A DNA stretch of 64,000 bases from JACPDH01 sp041671505 (GCA_041671505.1 JBAZBK010000005.1:202494-266493); one strand, 5' to 3'; positions 9,382-18,330 are shown, counted from the stretch's first letter. Made by a program: numbers and translations. Notes: generated by a model from the letters alone, not told the origin.

Positions 9382-9834
9382 ATGAACAACATCTACGAGC
9401 TCCAGTCGGACCATCCGCTGTTCCGCTACTTCACTCCCGCGGAAAGGTCGCGCATCGAGGCGATGGCGAAGGTCTTCACGCTCGAGGAGGGGGGCCGCCT
9501 GATCGACGCGGGCGAAGTCGATTCGACGCTCTACGCCGTCGAGGAAGGGCGGCTCGACATCGTGATCAACCGCGAGTCCTCGCCGCTCGTCATCGCCTCG
9601 GTGGGGCCCGGAGACGTGCTCGGTGAGGTCTCGTTCATCGACGATTCCCCCCGAACCGTTTCAGTGATCGCCGCCGAGGAATCGACGGTGCGTGCCTGGA
9701 ACAAGACCACGCTCACGACGGAGCTCGCGGACGAGCCGGTGCTGCTTGCAAAGCTCGCGATCGCGCTGAGCGAGCTCCTGGTCGAGCGACTGCGCGACTC
9801 GGTGCGTCGTCAGGGCATGGTCAGACCTGTGTAG
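9382..9834 (+). CDS. Cyclic-nucleotide-binding-domain protein
   Basis: 150 residues, essentially one cNMP-binding beta roll: LFRYFTPAERSRIEAMAK, the glycine-rich PGDVLGEVSFIDDSPRTVSV phosphate-binding-cassette region (about 75-95) and C-terminal helices. There is no DNA-binding helix-turn-helix, so it is not a complete CRP regulator; it may act as a sensor partner or bind a nucleotide-like ligand. The PBC lacks the classic R-x-A-S pair of cAMP binders (here SPRTVSV), so the ligand cannot be named. It stands alone between two repeat regions. Confidence 0.8.
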   Translation: MNNIYELQSDHPLFRYFTPAERSRIEAMAKVFTLEEGGRLIDAGEVDSTLYAVEEGRLDIVINRESSPLVIASVGPGDVLGEVSFIDDSPRTVSVIAAEESTVRAWNKTTLTTELADEPVLLAKLAIALSELLVERLRDSVRRQGMVRPV

Positions 9835-9913
9835 CCGCTTCGCGGCTGAATTGAGAATTGGGAATTGAGAATTGAGAGATCGCGGGGTGAGCGGGCCGCA
9901 CTGCCCGGAGGAC

Positions 9914-10074
9914 TTGTCATCCGGACGAGCCCGCACCGCGGGTGAGGAGGGATCTCGCAGGCTGGTACTGTCGAGGTCTTCAGCCTGCGAATTCCGCGCT
10001 CATTCATCCTCTGTACCAGCCTGTGAGGTCCCTCCTTCCTCTCCCGCTTCGCGGGAGCGGTCGTCGGGACGACA
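9914..10074. repeat. Palindromic intergenic element, copy 2
   Basis: Same termini (TGTCATCCGGACGAGC ... CGTCGGGACGACA) and inner arms (GATCTCGCAGGCTGGTAC, GTACCAGCCTGTGAGGTC) as the element at 6171-6329, with a different centre. Compensating changes keep the arms paired. Confidence 0.8.
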
Positions 10075-10182
10075 TGGGGTGCGGACAGCGCAGGAATTGA
10101 ATCAGTCCCGCTCATCCACCATCTCTCAATTCTCAATTCTAAATTCTCAATTCGCCTGGCCTCACGGCCTAACCTCCGCCCC

Positions 10183-10214
10183 AAAACGAAAATGGCAGGC
10201 CTCCCGGCCTGCCA
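10183..10214 (-). terminator. Terminator of the radical SAM pair
   Basis: On the minus strand GGCAGGCC-GGGA-GGCCTGCC is followed by ATTTTCGTTTT, 43 bases past the stop of the gene at 10257. Confidence 0.75.
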
Positions 10215-10256
10215 TCTCTCAATTCTCAGTTCTGAATTCTCAATGCGCCGAAGCCG

Positions 10257-11051
10257 CTAAGGCGTCGGCGGAATTCTGACCTTTGCCTTCGTGCCCTTCG
10301 CGACGGCGGCGCGGAACGTCTCCACGTCGTCGAACTGCACCATCCGGAAGGCGCGATCGTTCGAGAACGACTTGTGGTCGCCGCGCAGCTCGGGACGCCA
10401 GTACTCGGGGAAGGCGCGCGATGGGAGATTCAGATGGATCTCGTCGGGTTTGATCGACTTGTAGAGCGGGACGAATTCAGCCGACTTGCGCGAGTTCGCG
10501 GGCAGCAGCATGGTCTGCAGCGAGAGCGAGCCCTTGAATTCGCTGCGGAAGCGTGTGATGCCCGCGACGAGCGATTCGACCGTCATTTCGACCGCGGGCC
10601 TGTTGAGCGCCGCCAGCATTTCGTCGTTCGAGGCGTCGAGCTTGCACGACACGTGATCTGCGAGCGCGAGTTCCTTCCGCACCTGCGGATCGGCGAGCAT
10701 GCTCCCGTTCGTCAGTACGACGATCGGCTTCTTCGTGAGCTTGCGGACCGCGGCGATGACGTCGCCGAGATTCAGCGCGAGCGTCGGCTCTCCGTTTCCG
10801 GAGATCGTGATCACGTCCGCATCGCGCCAGTCGGCGGTGCGGAGGTCGGCGATCACCTTGTCGGTGGGAACATAGGTTCGCCGCTCCGCGCTGGTCACGT
10901 TGATCTTTCCCAGCTGGCAGTACGGACAGCGAAACGTGCAGATCGAATTGCAGAGCAAAAGGTCGACTCCGAGCGAGTTGCCGAAACGCCAGGAATAAAC
11001 CGGGCCGTACACTGAGGAATCGGGAGGGTTGTAGACGGATTCTCCGCTCAT
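10257..11051 (-). CDS. Radical SAM protein, COG0731/TYW1-like
   Basis: 264 residues from ATG 11051. Canonical CX3CX2C iron-sulfur motif in SICTFRCPYCQLG, followed by the GEP motif in ISGNGEPTLALN and CKLDAS, a set typical of the COG0731 group related to wyosine-synthesis TYW1. The start overlaps the stop of the upstream radical SAM gene by four bases (ATGA), so the two are translationally coupled and probably function together. Substrate unknown. A longer frame starts 12 codons earlier, but the overlap start is better supported. Confidence 0.82.
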   Translation of the reverse strand: MSGESVYNPPDSSVYGPVYSWRFGNSLGVDLLLCNSICTFRCPYCQLGKINVTSAERRTYVPTDKVIADLRTADWRDADVITISGNGEPTLALNLGDVIAAVRKLTKKPIVVLTNGSMLADPQVRKELALADHVSCKLDASNDEMLAALNRPAVEMTVESLVAGITRFRSEFKGSLSLQTMLLPANSRKSAEFVPLYKSIKPDEIHLNLPSRAFPEYWRPELRGDHKSFSNDRAFRMVQFDDVETFRAAVAKGTKAKVRIPPTP

Positions 11052-12289
11052 GCAGTCGCGCTCCTTACAGACGGACGCTGCTTCCACGCGACGTAGGGTC
11101 GTGCGAGCTGGCGCAGCATCCTGTTCTTCATCGAATAGAGCCGGGTCGAGAAGCTCTGCTCGACCAGGTCAGCGGCTTCCTCGGGTTGAACCACGAGTGA
11201 CACTTCGATCGGCAGCACGCCGACGGGAATGCCGCCTCTCTTGCACGCTTCGTAGAGGTACGCAAAAACTTCCTTCATCGCCTCGGGCTCGGGCGGATTG
11301 ACGTTCTCCATCTCGCTGCCGATCGTCGGGCGGAAGATGCAGACGGTCGGGAACGCCCCCGCGTTCACGATGCGGTCGATGCCGCGCTTGGACGCTTCCA
11401 GCGGCTCAATGCCGGCGATGATCTCGCCCGACACGCGTCCCTTGCCCAGCTTCTTCGACGTGTACTCCATCGCGTCGAAGAACGCCTTCTGCCCCATCGT
11501 CTTCTCCTTGCCGGGACAGAGCGACGCGAAGAACTCCGGATCCTCGAACTCGTAGCAGAAGGAGAAGTGATCGCAGCCGGCGTCGATGAGCTCGTCGTAC
11601 TGGCTCCAGCGATGCTTCGGCATCGGCACGGCCTGCACCCCGATGAAGCCGCCGACGCGCTGGCGAACGGCGCTGACGTACGGCTTGCACTGCGTTAGGC
11701 CGTGCATCTTCTCTTTGCTGTCGAGATCCTCGTAGTGATAGCCGGTGTTGAAGTGCGTGAACACCGAGCCCGACTCGTCACGCGCCGCGATCGCGGTCTC
11801 GACGACGTCGTCGACGCTCTTTCTCGACTCCTCGGCGACACCGACGTTCTTGCCCGTCGTGCAGAACTTGCAGGCGGCCGCCGGCGAGAGCGCCCAGTAG
11901 AGACAGCGGTTCGAGACGTAGATGCCGAGGTAATTGCCCTGGAGCACGCCGATGCGCGACATCTCGGTGCCCCCCTTCGTGAGGCGCGAATACCACTTCG
12001 GCTCCGGGGGGATCGTGACTTCGTACGAATCGTCGGTCCGCTCGTCGACCACGAAGAACTTCCCGTTCTCCTCGGTCATCAGTAGCGGAGATTTCGCGGC
12101 GAACGGCTCGAGAACCGGCACGTTCATCCAGATTTCCTTGCGCGTCGACGGGATCACGATCTCCAGGCCGGAACCGAGGCCCGCCCTGGTGCGCGCGATT
12201 CTCCGGCCGACCTCACCCGCGTGCGACGCCGGGTCGATTCTCATTCCGAGGCAGAACAACTCGATCTCAAGCTCAACGGGTCGCAGCAA
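11048..12289 (-). CDS. Radical SAM-like protein with CX10CX2C cluster motif
   Basis: 413 residues from TTG 12289 behind an AGGAGAG site. The probable cluster motif is NRCLYWALSPAAACKFCTTG: the second and third cysteines are normally spaced (CX2C, preceded by the typical bulky context), but the first lies ten residues upstream instead of three. Downstream strands and motifs (GGFIGVQAVPMPKHRW, SGEIIAGIEPLEAS, FRPTIGSEMEN) fit a biotin-synthase-like TIM barrel. Insertions between the first two cysteines are known in some families (for example QueE with CX14CX2C), so the protein may be active. The N-terminal 110 residues are an extra domain I do not recognise. Coupled to the next gene by ATGA overlap. 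Confidence 0.75.
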   Translation of the reverse strand: MLRPVELEIELFCLGMRIDPASHAGEVGRRIARTRAGLGSGLEIVIPSTRKEIWMNVPVLEPFAAKSPLLMTEENGKFFVVDERTDDSYEVTIPPEPKWYSRLTKGGTEMSRIGVLQGNYLGIYVSNRCLYWALSPAAACKFCTTGKNVGVAEESRKSVDDVVETAIAARDESGSVFTHFNTGYHYEDLDSKEKMHGLTQCKPYVSAVRQRVGGFIGVQAVPMPKHRWSQYDELIDAGCDHFSFCYEFEDPEFFASLCPGKEKTMGQKAFFDAMEYTSKKLGKGRVSGEIIAGIEPLEASKRGIDRIVNAGAFPTVCIFRPTIGSEMENVNPPEPEAMKEVFAYLYEACKRGGIPVGVLPIEVSLVVQPEEAADLVEQSFSTRLYSMKNRMLRQLARPYVAWKQRPSVRSATA

Positions 12290-12520
12290 TCCGCTCTCCT
12301 TCAGTCTGTTGTGACCGGGGGTCCGGACGGGGCCGCGGGCCGGAAACAGGGCACCCTGAGCGCCGACGCAGCGAACCTCCTCGTGTCACCACCATAGTCG
12401 CGGACGCGCCGTCGACCGGGGGTGACTCATCGTACCTCGCGGTGTGACGAATCACACAAAGACATGTCCGCGCCCGGCCCAGACTTCATAAAGACTTGAG
12501 CTCCGAGCGAGGAGAGACGC
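12290..12520. other. Divergent promoter region
   Basis: 230 bases between the radical SAM operon and the 12521 gene. It contains the dyad GTGTGA-CGAA-TCACAC (12442-12457) and, 30 bases on, the AT-richer TTCATAAAGA, a plausible -10 area. No gene seen. Confidence 0.5.
12442..12457. promoter_or_regulatory. Perfect dyad, possible CRP/FNR-type operator
   Basis: GTGTGACGAATCACAC: six-base perfect arms around four bases, 64 bases before the 12521 start. It resembles CRP-type half sites (TGTGA/TCACA), but the TGA-to-TCA spacing is four, not the usual six, so it is a different or variant operator. Confidence 0.5.
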
Positions 12521-12928
12521 ATGAGCAGCCAACTCAACGATAACGGACCGCGACGGATTCACCGGGCAGACGCGATCGCGAGCCTGCGATCGGCGCTCCT
12601 GCAGCTGACCGACGACCAGCGGTCGATGTGCCAGGTGGCCGCCGAACGTGGAATCTTCTGCCATGGATTCCGGCAACTCACCGACGACGAGCTGCGCCAG
12701 CGTTACGACTGGCTCGTCAGCCGCTACCCGACCGCAACCCGCGCCGAGCTCGAGAGCATGGCGAACCTCTGGCAGATCTCGCGCCAGGTCCTCGAAGGCG
12801 TGCCCCTGGCCTGCGACGCGCAGAAGCTCGAACACGACACCTGCAACGGATGGGACGACTTCACGAACGAGCAGCTCGAGGGCTACCACCGCGAGATCGT
12901 CGGCGAGAGCGTGATCGTCGTGGCTTGA
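12521..12928 (+). CDS. Small soluble protein, unknown
   Basis: 135 residues with a GAGGAGAGACGC ribosome site. Not recognised. Charged and helical, with four cysteines, among them MCQVAAERGIFCHGF, and the stretch DELRQRYDWLVSRYP. No signal peptide or membrane segment. It is a single-gene unit with its own dyad-bearing upstream region, ending in a palindromic repeat. The good ribosome site, codon use and dyad support a real, regulated gene. Confidence 0.7.
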   Translation: MSSQLNDNGPRRIHRADAIASLRSALLQLTDDQRSMCQVAAERGIFCHGFRQLTDDELRQRYDWLVSRYPTATRAELESMANLWQISRQVLEGVPLACDAQKLEHDTCNGWDDFTNEQLEGYHREIVGESVIVVA

Positions 12929-12930
12929 GG

Positions 12931-13152
12931 CAGGCGAGAGGCGAAGGGCGAGAGGCGATCAGCAGGCGAAGAACCATGTGGAGTCCGAAAGCGAAGCTTT
13001 CGCCATTCCTTGCGGAAGCGACAGCTTCCGCGCCGTCTGGTGGCGTCTTAGCCGAAGCTTCGCTTCGGCAAGGAAGAGCGAAAGCTTCGCTTTCGCACTC
13101 CACATCACCCGTGCCTGCTCATCGCCTCTCGCCTCTCGCCTTTCGCCTCACC
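12931..13152. repeat. Composite repeat: GCGAGAGG shells around a palindrome
   Basis: Left shell of GCGAGAGG/GCGAAGGG units (12931-12968) and right complementary shell (13113-13152) enclose a palindrome at 12976-13106 whose ends are TGTGGAGTCCGAAAGCG and CGCTTTCGCACTCCACA; inside are further self-complementary steps such as GCGAAGCTTTCGC. The right shell touches the stop of the TonB receptor. Confidence 0.8.
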
Positions 13153-15115
13153 TGCTGTAACTGATCCTCACTCCATACTCGCGCGTCGTGTCGGGGTACG
13201 GGGCGTGGTAGTTGTCGTATGGCTGGAGGAACTGGAAGTCCTCGCCGAGTGCGTCGTAGACGCCGACGCCGACCGTTAGGCCTTCGAGGAAGAGGTCAGG
13301 CGAGTATAGAAAGACGTTGAGCAGCGTCGCGCTGTCAAACTTCTCGAGCACCTGGTTCCCTTCGGCATCGCCGTGACCGTAACCGTAGCGCGAGCCGTAG
13401 TACACGATGGAGGGGCTCAGTCGCAGGCGGGTTCCAAGCTTCATGTTCGCTGCGACGGTGAACTTGCTCTGCGGGAAGGCCAGCAGCGCGCTGTCGTCGC
13501 CCGGAACGGCGTACGAGACGACCTCGTTATTGCTCGCCTCGTAGTACGAATACCCCGCGTTGAGAGATCCCCATCCCTGCCGGAACCGCATCTCGAGCTC
13601 GATTCCCCTCGTCCCCGTGTCGCCTTCGTTCGCGTAACCCTCGGTGTCGGTCTCGCTGTCGAAGAAGTAGACGATCGGCTTCTCGATCGTGGTGTCGAAC
13701 ACGTTCGCGGTGACGAACAGATCGGGCCGGATCTGGTAGCCCGTTTCGAACTCGTACGCCGTCGTCTCTTCCGGCTCGATGTCGCTTCCGAGCCGGATGT
13801 TCTCGATCGCCGGGGTCCTGAACGCGCGGCTCGCGAGCAGCTTCACGTGGAAGCGCCCCATGACGCGGGTGAAACCGATGCGCGGCACGACCTGGCTGCC
13901 GAACTCGCTGTGGTCCTCGAAGCGCACACCGAGCGTCAGATTTCCAAGCCCCGTTTTGAGCATCCCCTGCGCGAACGCCGAGATGTTGTCGTAGGTGATC
14001 TCCCGCTTCCCGTTAGGGAAATACTGCCCGGGGTCTGTCTGAGGGTCCGTCGTGGCGCGGTCCTCGTAGTACTCGAGACCGCCGACGATCGAGGTCGTGT
14101 CGGAGGGATCCCAGTTCACCGTGACGTTGCCCGTCAGCCGCTCGACATCCTTCTGGTAGTAGAACGAATCGTTCGACTCCTTCCACGGCTCCTGCTTCTT
14201 GTAGTTCACGCGGGGGGTGATGGATAGCCCCGGACGCGCGAGGTATACCGCCGTGGCCTCGAAGAAGGTCGAGTTGAAATCGACGCTTGTCGCCCCGGGG
14301 AGGTTTTCGCCGAACTCGTCACGCTGCGTCGTCCCGTAGTCGTCGACGATCAGCCGCGCCTTGTAGTTCTTCCAGGTCGCGAGCAGGTTCAGGTAGGTGT
14401 CGTTCAACTCCGAGTTGTCGGCCATGTCGTACGAATCGCCGAGGAAATCGGTGAACGTCCCGTCGCTGCGATTGCCGTCGGCGAGCGAGCCGTGAAGGGT
14501 GAAGCTCCCCGCGCCGACGTTCGCGCCGTACGACACGTCTCCGCGAACGCGCGCGGTGGCATCGGACATCGCTCCGGCCGAGAAGGCGCCCGCGAAACCG
14601 CGAAGCTCTTCCGCTCCCTTCGTGATGATGTTGATCACCGCCAGCTCCGCGTTGCCTCCGTAGATCGCCGAACCGGGCCCGCGAATGATCTCGATCTTCG
14701 AGATCTGGCTCACGGGCAGGCGGTTTCCGAACTGGAGTGTCGAGTAGAGCGGCTCGTTCATCTCCTGCCCGTCCAGGAGCATCAGGATCTTGCCCTCGTG
14801 TCCCCAGCTCCCGCGAACTCCAAGTCCGACGACGCCCTGCACGTCCACGCCGAAGTCGAACCCCGGCACCAGCCGCAGGATGTCGATCAGGTCGCGCGCT
14901 CCCGACGCCGCGATTTCCTCGGAGGTCACCAGCGTGACGATTCCGGGCGCCTCGCGCGCCGTCGTTCCGGTCTTCGATGCGATCGTGAGCTCCATCGCGA
15001 GGAGCTCTTCCAGCGTCGCCTCGGACGGGTCACGCTCCTCGCCCCTCGCAGCGGGCGATGGCACAAGCGCCGCAATCGCCATGAGAACCACCACGCAGAC
15101 TCGCAGCTCGTGCAT
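13148..15115 (-). CDS. TonB-dependent outer-membrane receptor
   Basis: 655 residues with a signal peptide (MHELRVCVVVLMAIAALVPS), a plug domain (about 45-170, with SGARDLIDILRLVPGF, VRGSWGHEGKILMLLDG and IEIIRGPGSAIYGGNAELAVINI) and a 22-strand-type barrel ending REYGVRISYSR. It takes up a scarce ligand across the outer membrane using TonB energy. Start ATG 15115 has GGGAGGT. No iron operator or riboswitch is evident upstream, and no neighbouring transport gene identifies the ligand. Confidence 0.92.
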   Translation of the reverse strand: MHELRVCVVVLMAIAALVPSPAARGEERDPSEATLEELLAMELTIASKTGTTAREAPGIVTLVTSEEIAASGARDLIDILRLVPGFDFGVDVQGVVGLGVRGSWGHEGKILMLLDGQEMNEPLYSTLQFGNRLPVSQISKIEIIRGPGSAIYGGNAELAVINIITKGAEELRGFAGAFSAGAMSDATARVRGDVSYGANVGAGSFTLHGSLADGNRSDGTFTDFLGDSYDMADNSELNDTYLNLLATWKNYKARLIVDDYGTTQRDEFGENLPGATSVDFNSTFFEATAVYLARPGLSITPRVNYKKQEPWKESNDSFYYQKDVERLTGNVTVNWDPSDTTSIVGGLEYYEDRATTDPQTDPGQYFPNGKREITYDNISAFAQGMLKTGLGNLTLGVRFEDHSEFGSQVVPRIGFTRVMGRFHVKLLASRAFRTPAIENIRLGSDIEPEETTAYEFETGYQIRPDLFVTANVFDTTIEKPIVYFFDSETDTEGYANEGDTGTRGIELEMRFRQGWGSLNAGYSYYEASNNEVVSYAVPGDDSALLAFPQSKFTVAANMKLGTRLRLSPSIVYYGSRYGYGHGDAEGNQVLEKFDSATLLNVFLYSPDLFLEGLTVGVGVYDALGEDFQFLQPYDNYHAPYPDTTREYGVRISYSR

Positions 15116-15202
15116 GCGGAGACCTCCCTGGGGGACTGATCTGTTTCGGAATGTGCCGAGTCTACGCCCGGGTCATGGCGTTGGCAACGCGCCGAACGGC
15201 GG

Positions 15203-15442
15203 TCAACTCGGCTGGCCGATGCGGTTGATGCAACCGCAGATCTCGCCGGACGCGGGGCGGCAGCGGACGATCACGCTGTGCTTCGCGCGAAGGTGGCCGC
15301 AGGTGATGCAGTCGTCCGACATCGACGGCGCGAAGCGCTCGCAACCGCACGGATACTCTTCGGACGGATAGACGATCACCTCTTCGCACGTGTGCCGAAG
15401 CTTGTGGTCGGTGTCGGGATGTCCGCACTGGCAAGACGCCAT
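15203..15442 (-). CDS. Small cysteine-rich, probably zinc-binding protein
   Basis: 79 residues from ATG 15442. Ten cysteines, including CQCGHPDTDH, PCGCERF, DDCITCGHLRAKH and ICGC, suggest two related half-domains (each a Cys pair plus C-G-H) that bind metal. No helix-turn-helix or catalytic motif. The ribosome site is weak and the start could be elsewhere. Lies between the TonB receptor and the divergent acyl-CoA synthetase. Confidence 0.6.
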   Translation of the reverse strand: MASCQCGHPDTDHKLRHTCEEVIVYPSEEYPCGCERFAPSMSDDCITCGHLRAKHSVIVRCRPASGEICGCINRIGQPS

Positions 15443-15607
15443 CAGCCCGATATTACACGATCGGCGATCGACTGCGTTTGCCGCGATCGGAAGCGCCACC
15501 GAGTGATGCCGGTCATATCATCGGGGCGGGCAGTTCGCTAAGGTCGGCTCGAATCGATCTGGCGCCTCCTTCCCGCCGGGAAGCGGCGGGCGCCAGCCGG
15601 AGTGTTT

Positions 15608-18325
15608 ATGACTGAAATCGAGAAAACGGCGCCAGTGGTGCCGAACGGAATCAACCCGACGCAATGGTCGTGGGACGTCGTCCTCCGCACCGGCTCGACG
15701 ATGCACATCCGCGCGGTCCGGCCGAACGACGCGAACGGCATCCTCGAGCTCTTCCGTGGGCTCTCCCCCGCGGCGATCAAGTCGCGGTTCTTCGACATGC
15801 GCTCGCCCGAGGACGCGCTCCTCGCGTCGCCGGCCGTGGTCGACTACGACGACATCTTCGGCATCGTCGGCGAAATGGGAGGGCGGATCGTCGCCGTCGC
15901 GCACTGGTATCGCGGGCGCAAGTACCGCAGCAACGCCGAAGCAGCGTTCGCCGTCTCCGAGGAAATGCGCGGCTGCGGCGTCGGAACCCGCCTCCTCGAG
16001 TGCCTTGCCGAGGTGGCGCGCTCTTCGGGAATCACCGCGTTCACCGCGGAGGTGATGGAGTCGAACCGCCCGATGATGGATGTCTTCCTCGACTCCGGCT
16101 TCGCCGTCGAGAAGCACACGGTGCAGGGAACGGTCGGCGTGAAGTTTTCGCTGGAGGAGACCGACCACTTCGAAGAGAAGGCGGCGGAGCGCGACCAGAA
16201 GGCGGCGTTCGCGTCGATGAAGTCGATCTTCGAGCCGAAGTCGATCGCCGTCGTCGGCGCGAGCACGCGCCGCGGGCAGCTCGGTGCCGAAGTGTTTCAT
16301 AACCTGATCACAGGGGGATTCAAAGGGCGCCTCTACCCGGTGAATCCTGTCGCCGAGACGGTCGAATACGTCCCCTGCTTCGCGCGAGTCAGCGACATCC
16401 CCGGCCCCGTCGATCTCGCGATCGTCGTCGTTCCCGCCGAGCGCGTCACCGACGTGGTGGCGGAGTGCGTGGAGAAGGGGGTCCGCGCCATCGTGATGAT
16501 CACCGCCGGCTTCGGCGAGACGGGTCCCGCCGGGAAGCGTCGGGAAGAAGCGCTGGTCGCCCAGGTTCGCGCTGCCGGAATCCGGATGGTTGGGCCGAAC
16601 TGCATGGGCGTACTCAACACGAATCCCGCGGTGAGCATGCTCGGAACCTTCTCGTCGGTCTTTCCCATGCCCGGGAACATCGCGATGTCGACACAGAGCG
16701 GCGCGCTCGGGCTCGCGATCCTCGACTACGCGCGCCAGATCGGCGTCGGTTTCTCGACCTTCGTCTCGGTCGGGAACAAGGCCGACGTCTCGGGCAACGA
16801 CCTGATCCAGTACTGGGCCGAGGATCCGAGAACCCAGGTGATGCTCCTCTACCTCGAGAGCTTCGGTAACCCGAACAAGTTCGGGCGAATCGCGCGCCGC
16901 GTCGCGCACAAGAAGCCGATCATCGCGGTGAAATCGGGACGCTCCCAGTCGGGCGCGCGCGCGGCCTCGTCGCACACCGGAGCGCTCGCGACGAGCGACG
17001 CGATCGTGAACGATCTCTTCCGCCAGGCCGGGATCATCCGCACGAACACGCTCGAGGAGATGTTCGACGTCGCACAGCTTCTCGCGATGCAGCCGCTCCC
17101 GCCGGGCAAGAGGCTCGGTATCGTCACGAACGCGGGCGGCCCTGCGATCCTCGCGGCCGATGCGGCGGAGGCGGGCGGGCTCAGGCTCGCGATGCTCAGC
17201 GAGGAGACCACTTCGACGCTCCGCGCAATGCTCCCCGTCGCGGCGAGCGTCGCCAACCCTGTCGACATGATCGCCTCGGCGACCGCCGAACAGTACGAGC
17301 GCGCGATCGAGCTGCTTCTCGCCGACGACGGCGTCGACGCGGTCATGGTCATCTACATCCCGGTCATGCCGGAGCACGCCGAGGGCGTCGCGTCGGTCAT
17401 CCGGAACGCGACCAGCACGAGCAGGCCGATCGCCAAGACGATCGTTGCGAACTTCATGGGTGCGCAGGAGTGGCGCGGAAAGCTCAACCCGGTGCCTTCC
17501 TTCCCTTTCCCGGAACGCGCAGCCTCGGCGCTCGCCACCGCGAGCCGCTACGCCGAATGGCGGAGGAAACCGATCGGCATCGCACCGGAGTTCGCCGACA
17601 TCGACCGCGACGCGCTCCGCGCCATCGTCGACCGGGAGCTCGAGCGCGGCGGAGGATGGCTCGAGCCGGCCGAGTCCGACGCGATGCTTCGCGCCGTCGG
17701 CCTCTCTCTCGTCCAGACGCGTGTCGCTGCCGACGCCGAGGAGGCGATGCAGATCGCGCGGGAGATCGGCTACCCCGTCGTGCTCAAAGCCTCGGGGCCT
17801 AACATCCTACACAAGTCGGACGTCGGAGGGGTCAAGCTCAACCTGAGCGATCCGTGGGCCGTTCGCGCCGCCGCGGAGGAGCTCAAGACGAAGTTCGGCG
17901 AGGAGCTCACCGGCATCGTCGTGCAGGCGATGATCACCTCGGGCCCCGAGGTGATGATCGGCGCGGTGCGCGACCCGACGTTCGGCCACCTGCTGATGTA
18001 CGGAGCGGGAGGCACGCTCGTCGAGCTCCTGAAAGACGTCGCGTTCAGGATTCACCCCGTCACCGACGTCGACGTCGCCGACATGCTCGAAGAAGTGAAG
18101 ACTACGCGCCTGCTGCACGGATATCGTGGGAGCGCTCCCGCGGACGCCGCGGCAGTGCAGGACGCGATCCTTCGCGTCTCGACACTGATCGAGCTCTGTC
18201 CAGAGATCGAGGAGCTCGACATCAATCCGCTCAAGGTTCTCGAAAAGGGAGCGATCGCCGTCGACTTCCGCGTCCGCGTCGAGAAGCCGCAGCCGAAGAA
18301 GGCGACACGGAGGATTTCGTACTAG
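15608..18325 (+). CDS. GNAT acetyltransferase fused to ADP-forming acyl-CoA synthetase
   Basis: 905 residues. A GNAT domain (about 30-185, with the acetyl-CoA loop EEMRGCGVGTRLLECL) precedes a CoA-binding Rossmann domain (SIAVVGASTRRGQLG), a succinyl-CoA-ligase-like domain with the active His region ASSHTGALATS, and a C-terminal ATP-grasp domain (VLKASGPNILHKSDVGGVKL). This N-terminal GNAT arrangement is that of Pat/YfiQ-type protein lysine acetyltransferase relatives; unlike E. coli YfiQ, where the synthetase part is inactive, the catalytic His context is kept here, so acyl-CoA synthesis is possible. ATG 15608 is preferred (CCGGAG six bases upstream) over GTG 15602. Monocistronic. Confidence 0.88.
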   Translation: MTEIEKTAPVVPNGINPTQWSWDVVLRTGSTMHIRAVRPNDANGILELFRGLSPAAIKSRFFDMRSPEDALLASPAVVDYDDIFGIVGEMGGRIVAVAHWYRGRKYRSNAEAAFAVSEEMRGCGVGTRLLECLAEVARSSGITAFTAEVMESNRPMMDVFLDSGFAVEKHTVQGTVGVKFSLEETDHFEEKAAERDQKAAFASMKSIFEPKSIAVVGASTRRGQLGAEVFHNLITGGFKGRLYPVNPVAETVEYVPCFARVSDIPGPVDLAIVVVPAERVTDVVAECVEKGVRAIVMITAGFGETGPAGKRREEALVAQVRAAGIRMVGPNCMGVLNTNPAVSMLGTFSSVFPMPGNIAMSTQSGALGLAILDYARQIGVGFSTFVSVGNKADVSGNDLIQYWAEDPRTQVMLLYLESFGNPNKFGRIARRVAHKKPIIAVKSGRSQSGARAASSHTGALATSDAIVNDLFRQAGIIRTNTLEEMFDVAQLLAMQPLPPGKRLGIVTNAGGPAILAADAAEAGGLRLAMLSEETTSTLRAMLPVAASVANPVDMIASATAEQYERAIELLLADDGVDAVMVIYIPVMPEHAEGVASVIRNATSTSRPIAKTIVANFMGAQEWRGKLNPVPSFPFPERAASALATASRYAEWRRKPIGIAPEFADIDRDALRAIVDRELERGGGWLEPAESDAMLRAVGLSLVQTRVAADAEEAMQIAREIGYPVVLKASGPNILHKSDVGGVKLNLSDPWAVRAAAEELKTKFGEELTGIVVQAMITSGPEVMIGAVRDPTFGHLLMYGAGGTLVELLKDVAFRIHPVTDVDVADMLEEVKTTRLLHGYRGSAPADAAAVQDAILRVSTLIELCPEIEELDINPLKVLEKGAIAVDFRVRVEKPQPKKATRRISY

Positions 18326-18330
18326 AGGCA

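Larger units (their letters stand above)
9835..10256. repeat. Gene-free stretch: nested palindromic repeats
   Basis: Holds the GAATTGAGA stutter (9848-9879), the second copy of the 160-base palindrome (9914-10074), inverted stutters (10122-10152 and 10214-10244) and the terminator of the radical SAM operon. No gene seen. Confidence 0.7.

Noticed and set aside
9382..9834. CRP-type transcription factor controlling the dyads
   Set aside because: No helix-turn-helix in this protein or in that at 31317, so neither can bind the sites by itself.
6002..10244. CRISPR array from the short direct repeats
   Set aside because: Units are 8-9 bases, contiguous without spacers, and no cas gene is near.
15518..17377. 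619-codon minus-strand frame opposite the acyl-CoA synthetase
   Set aside because: Low-complexity Arg/Asp/His translation, complementary to a gene with full family homology.
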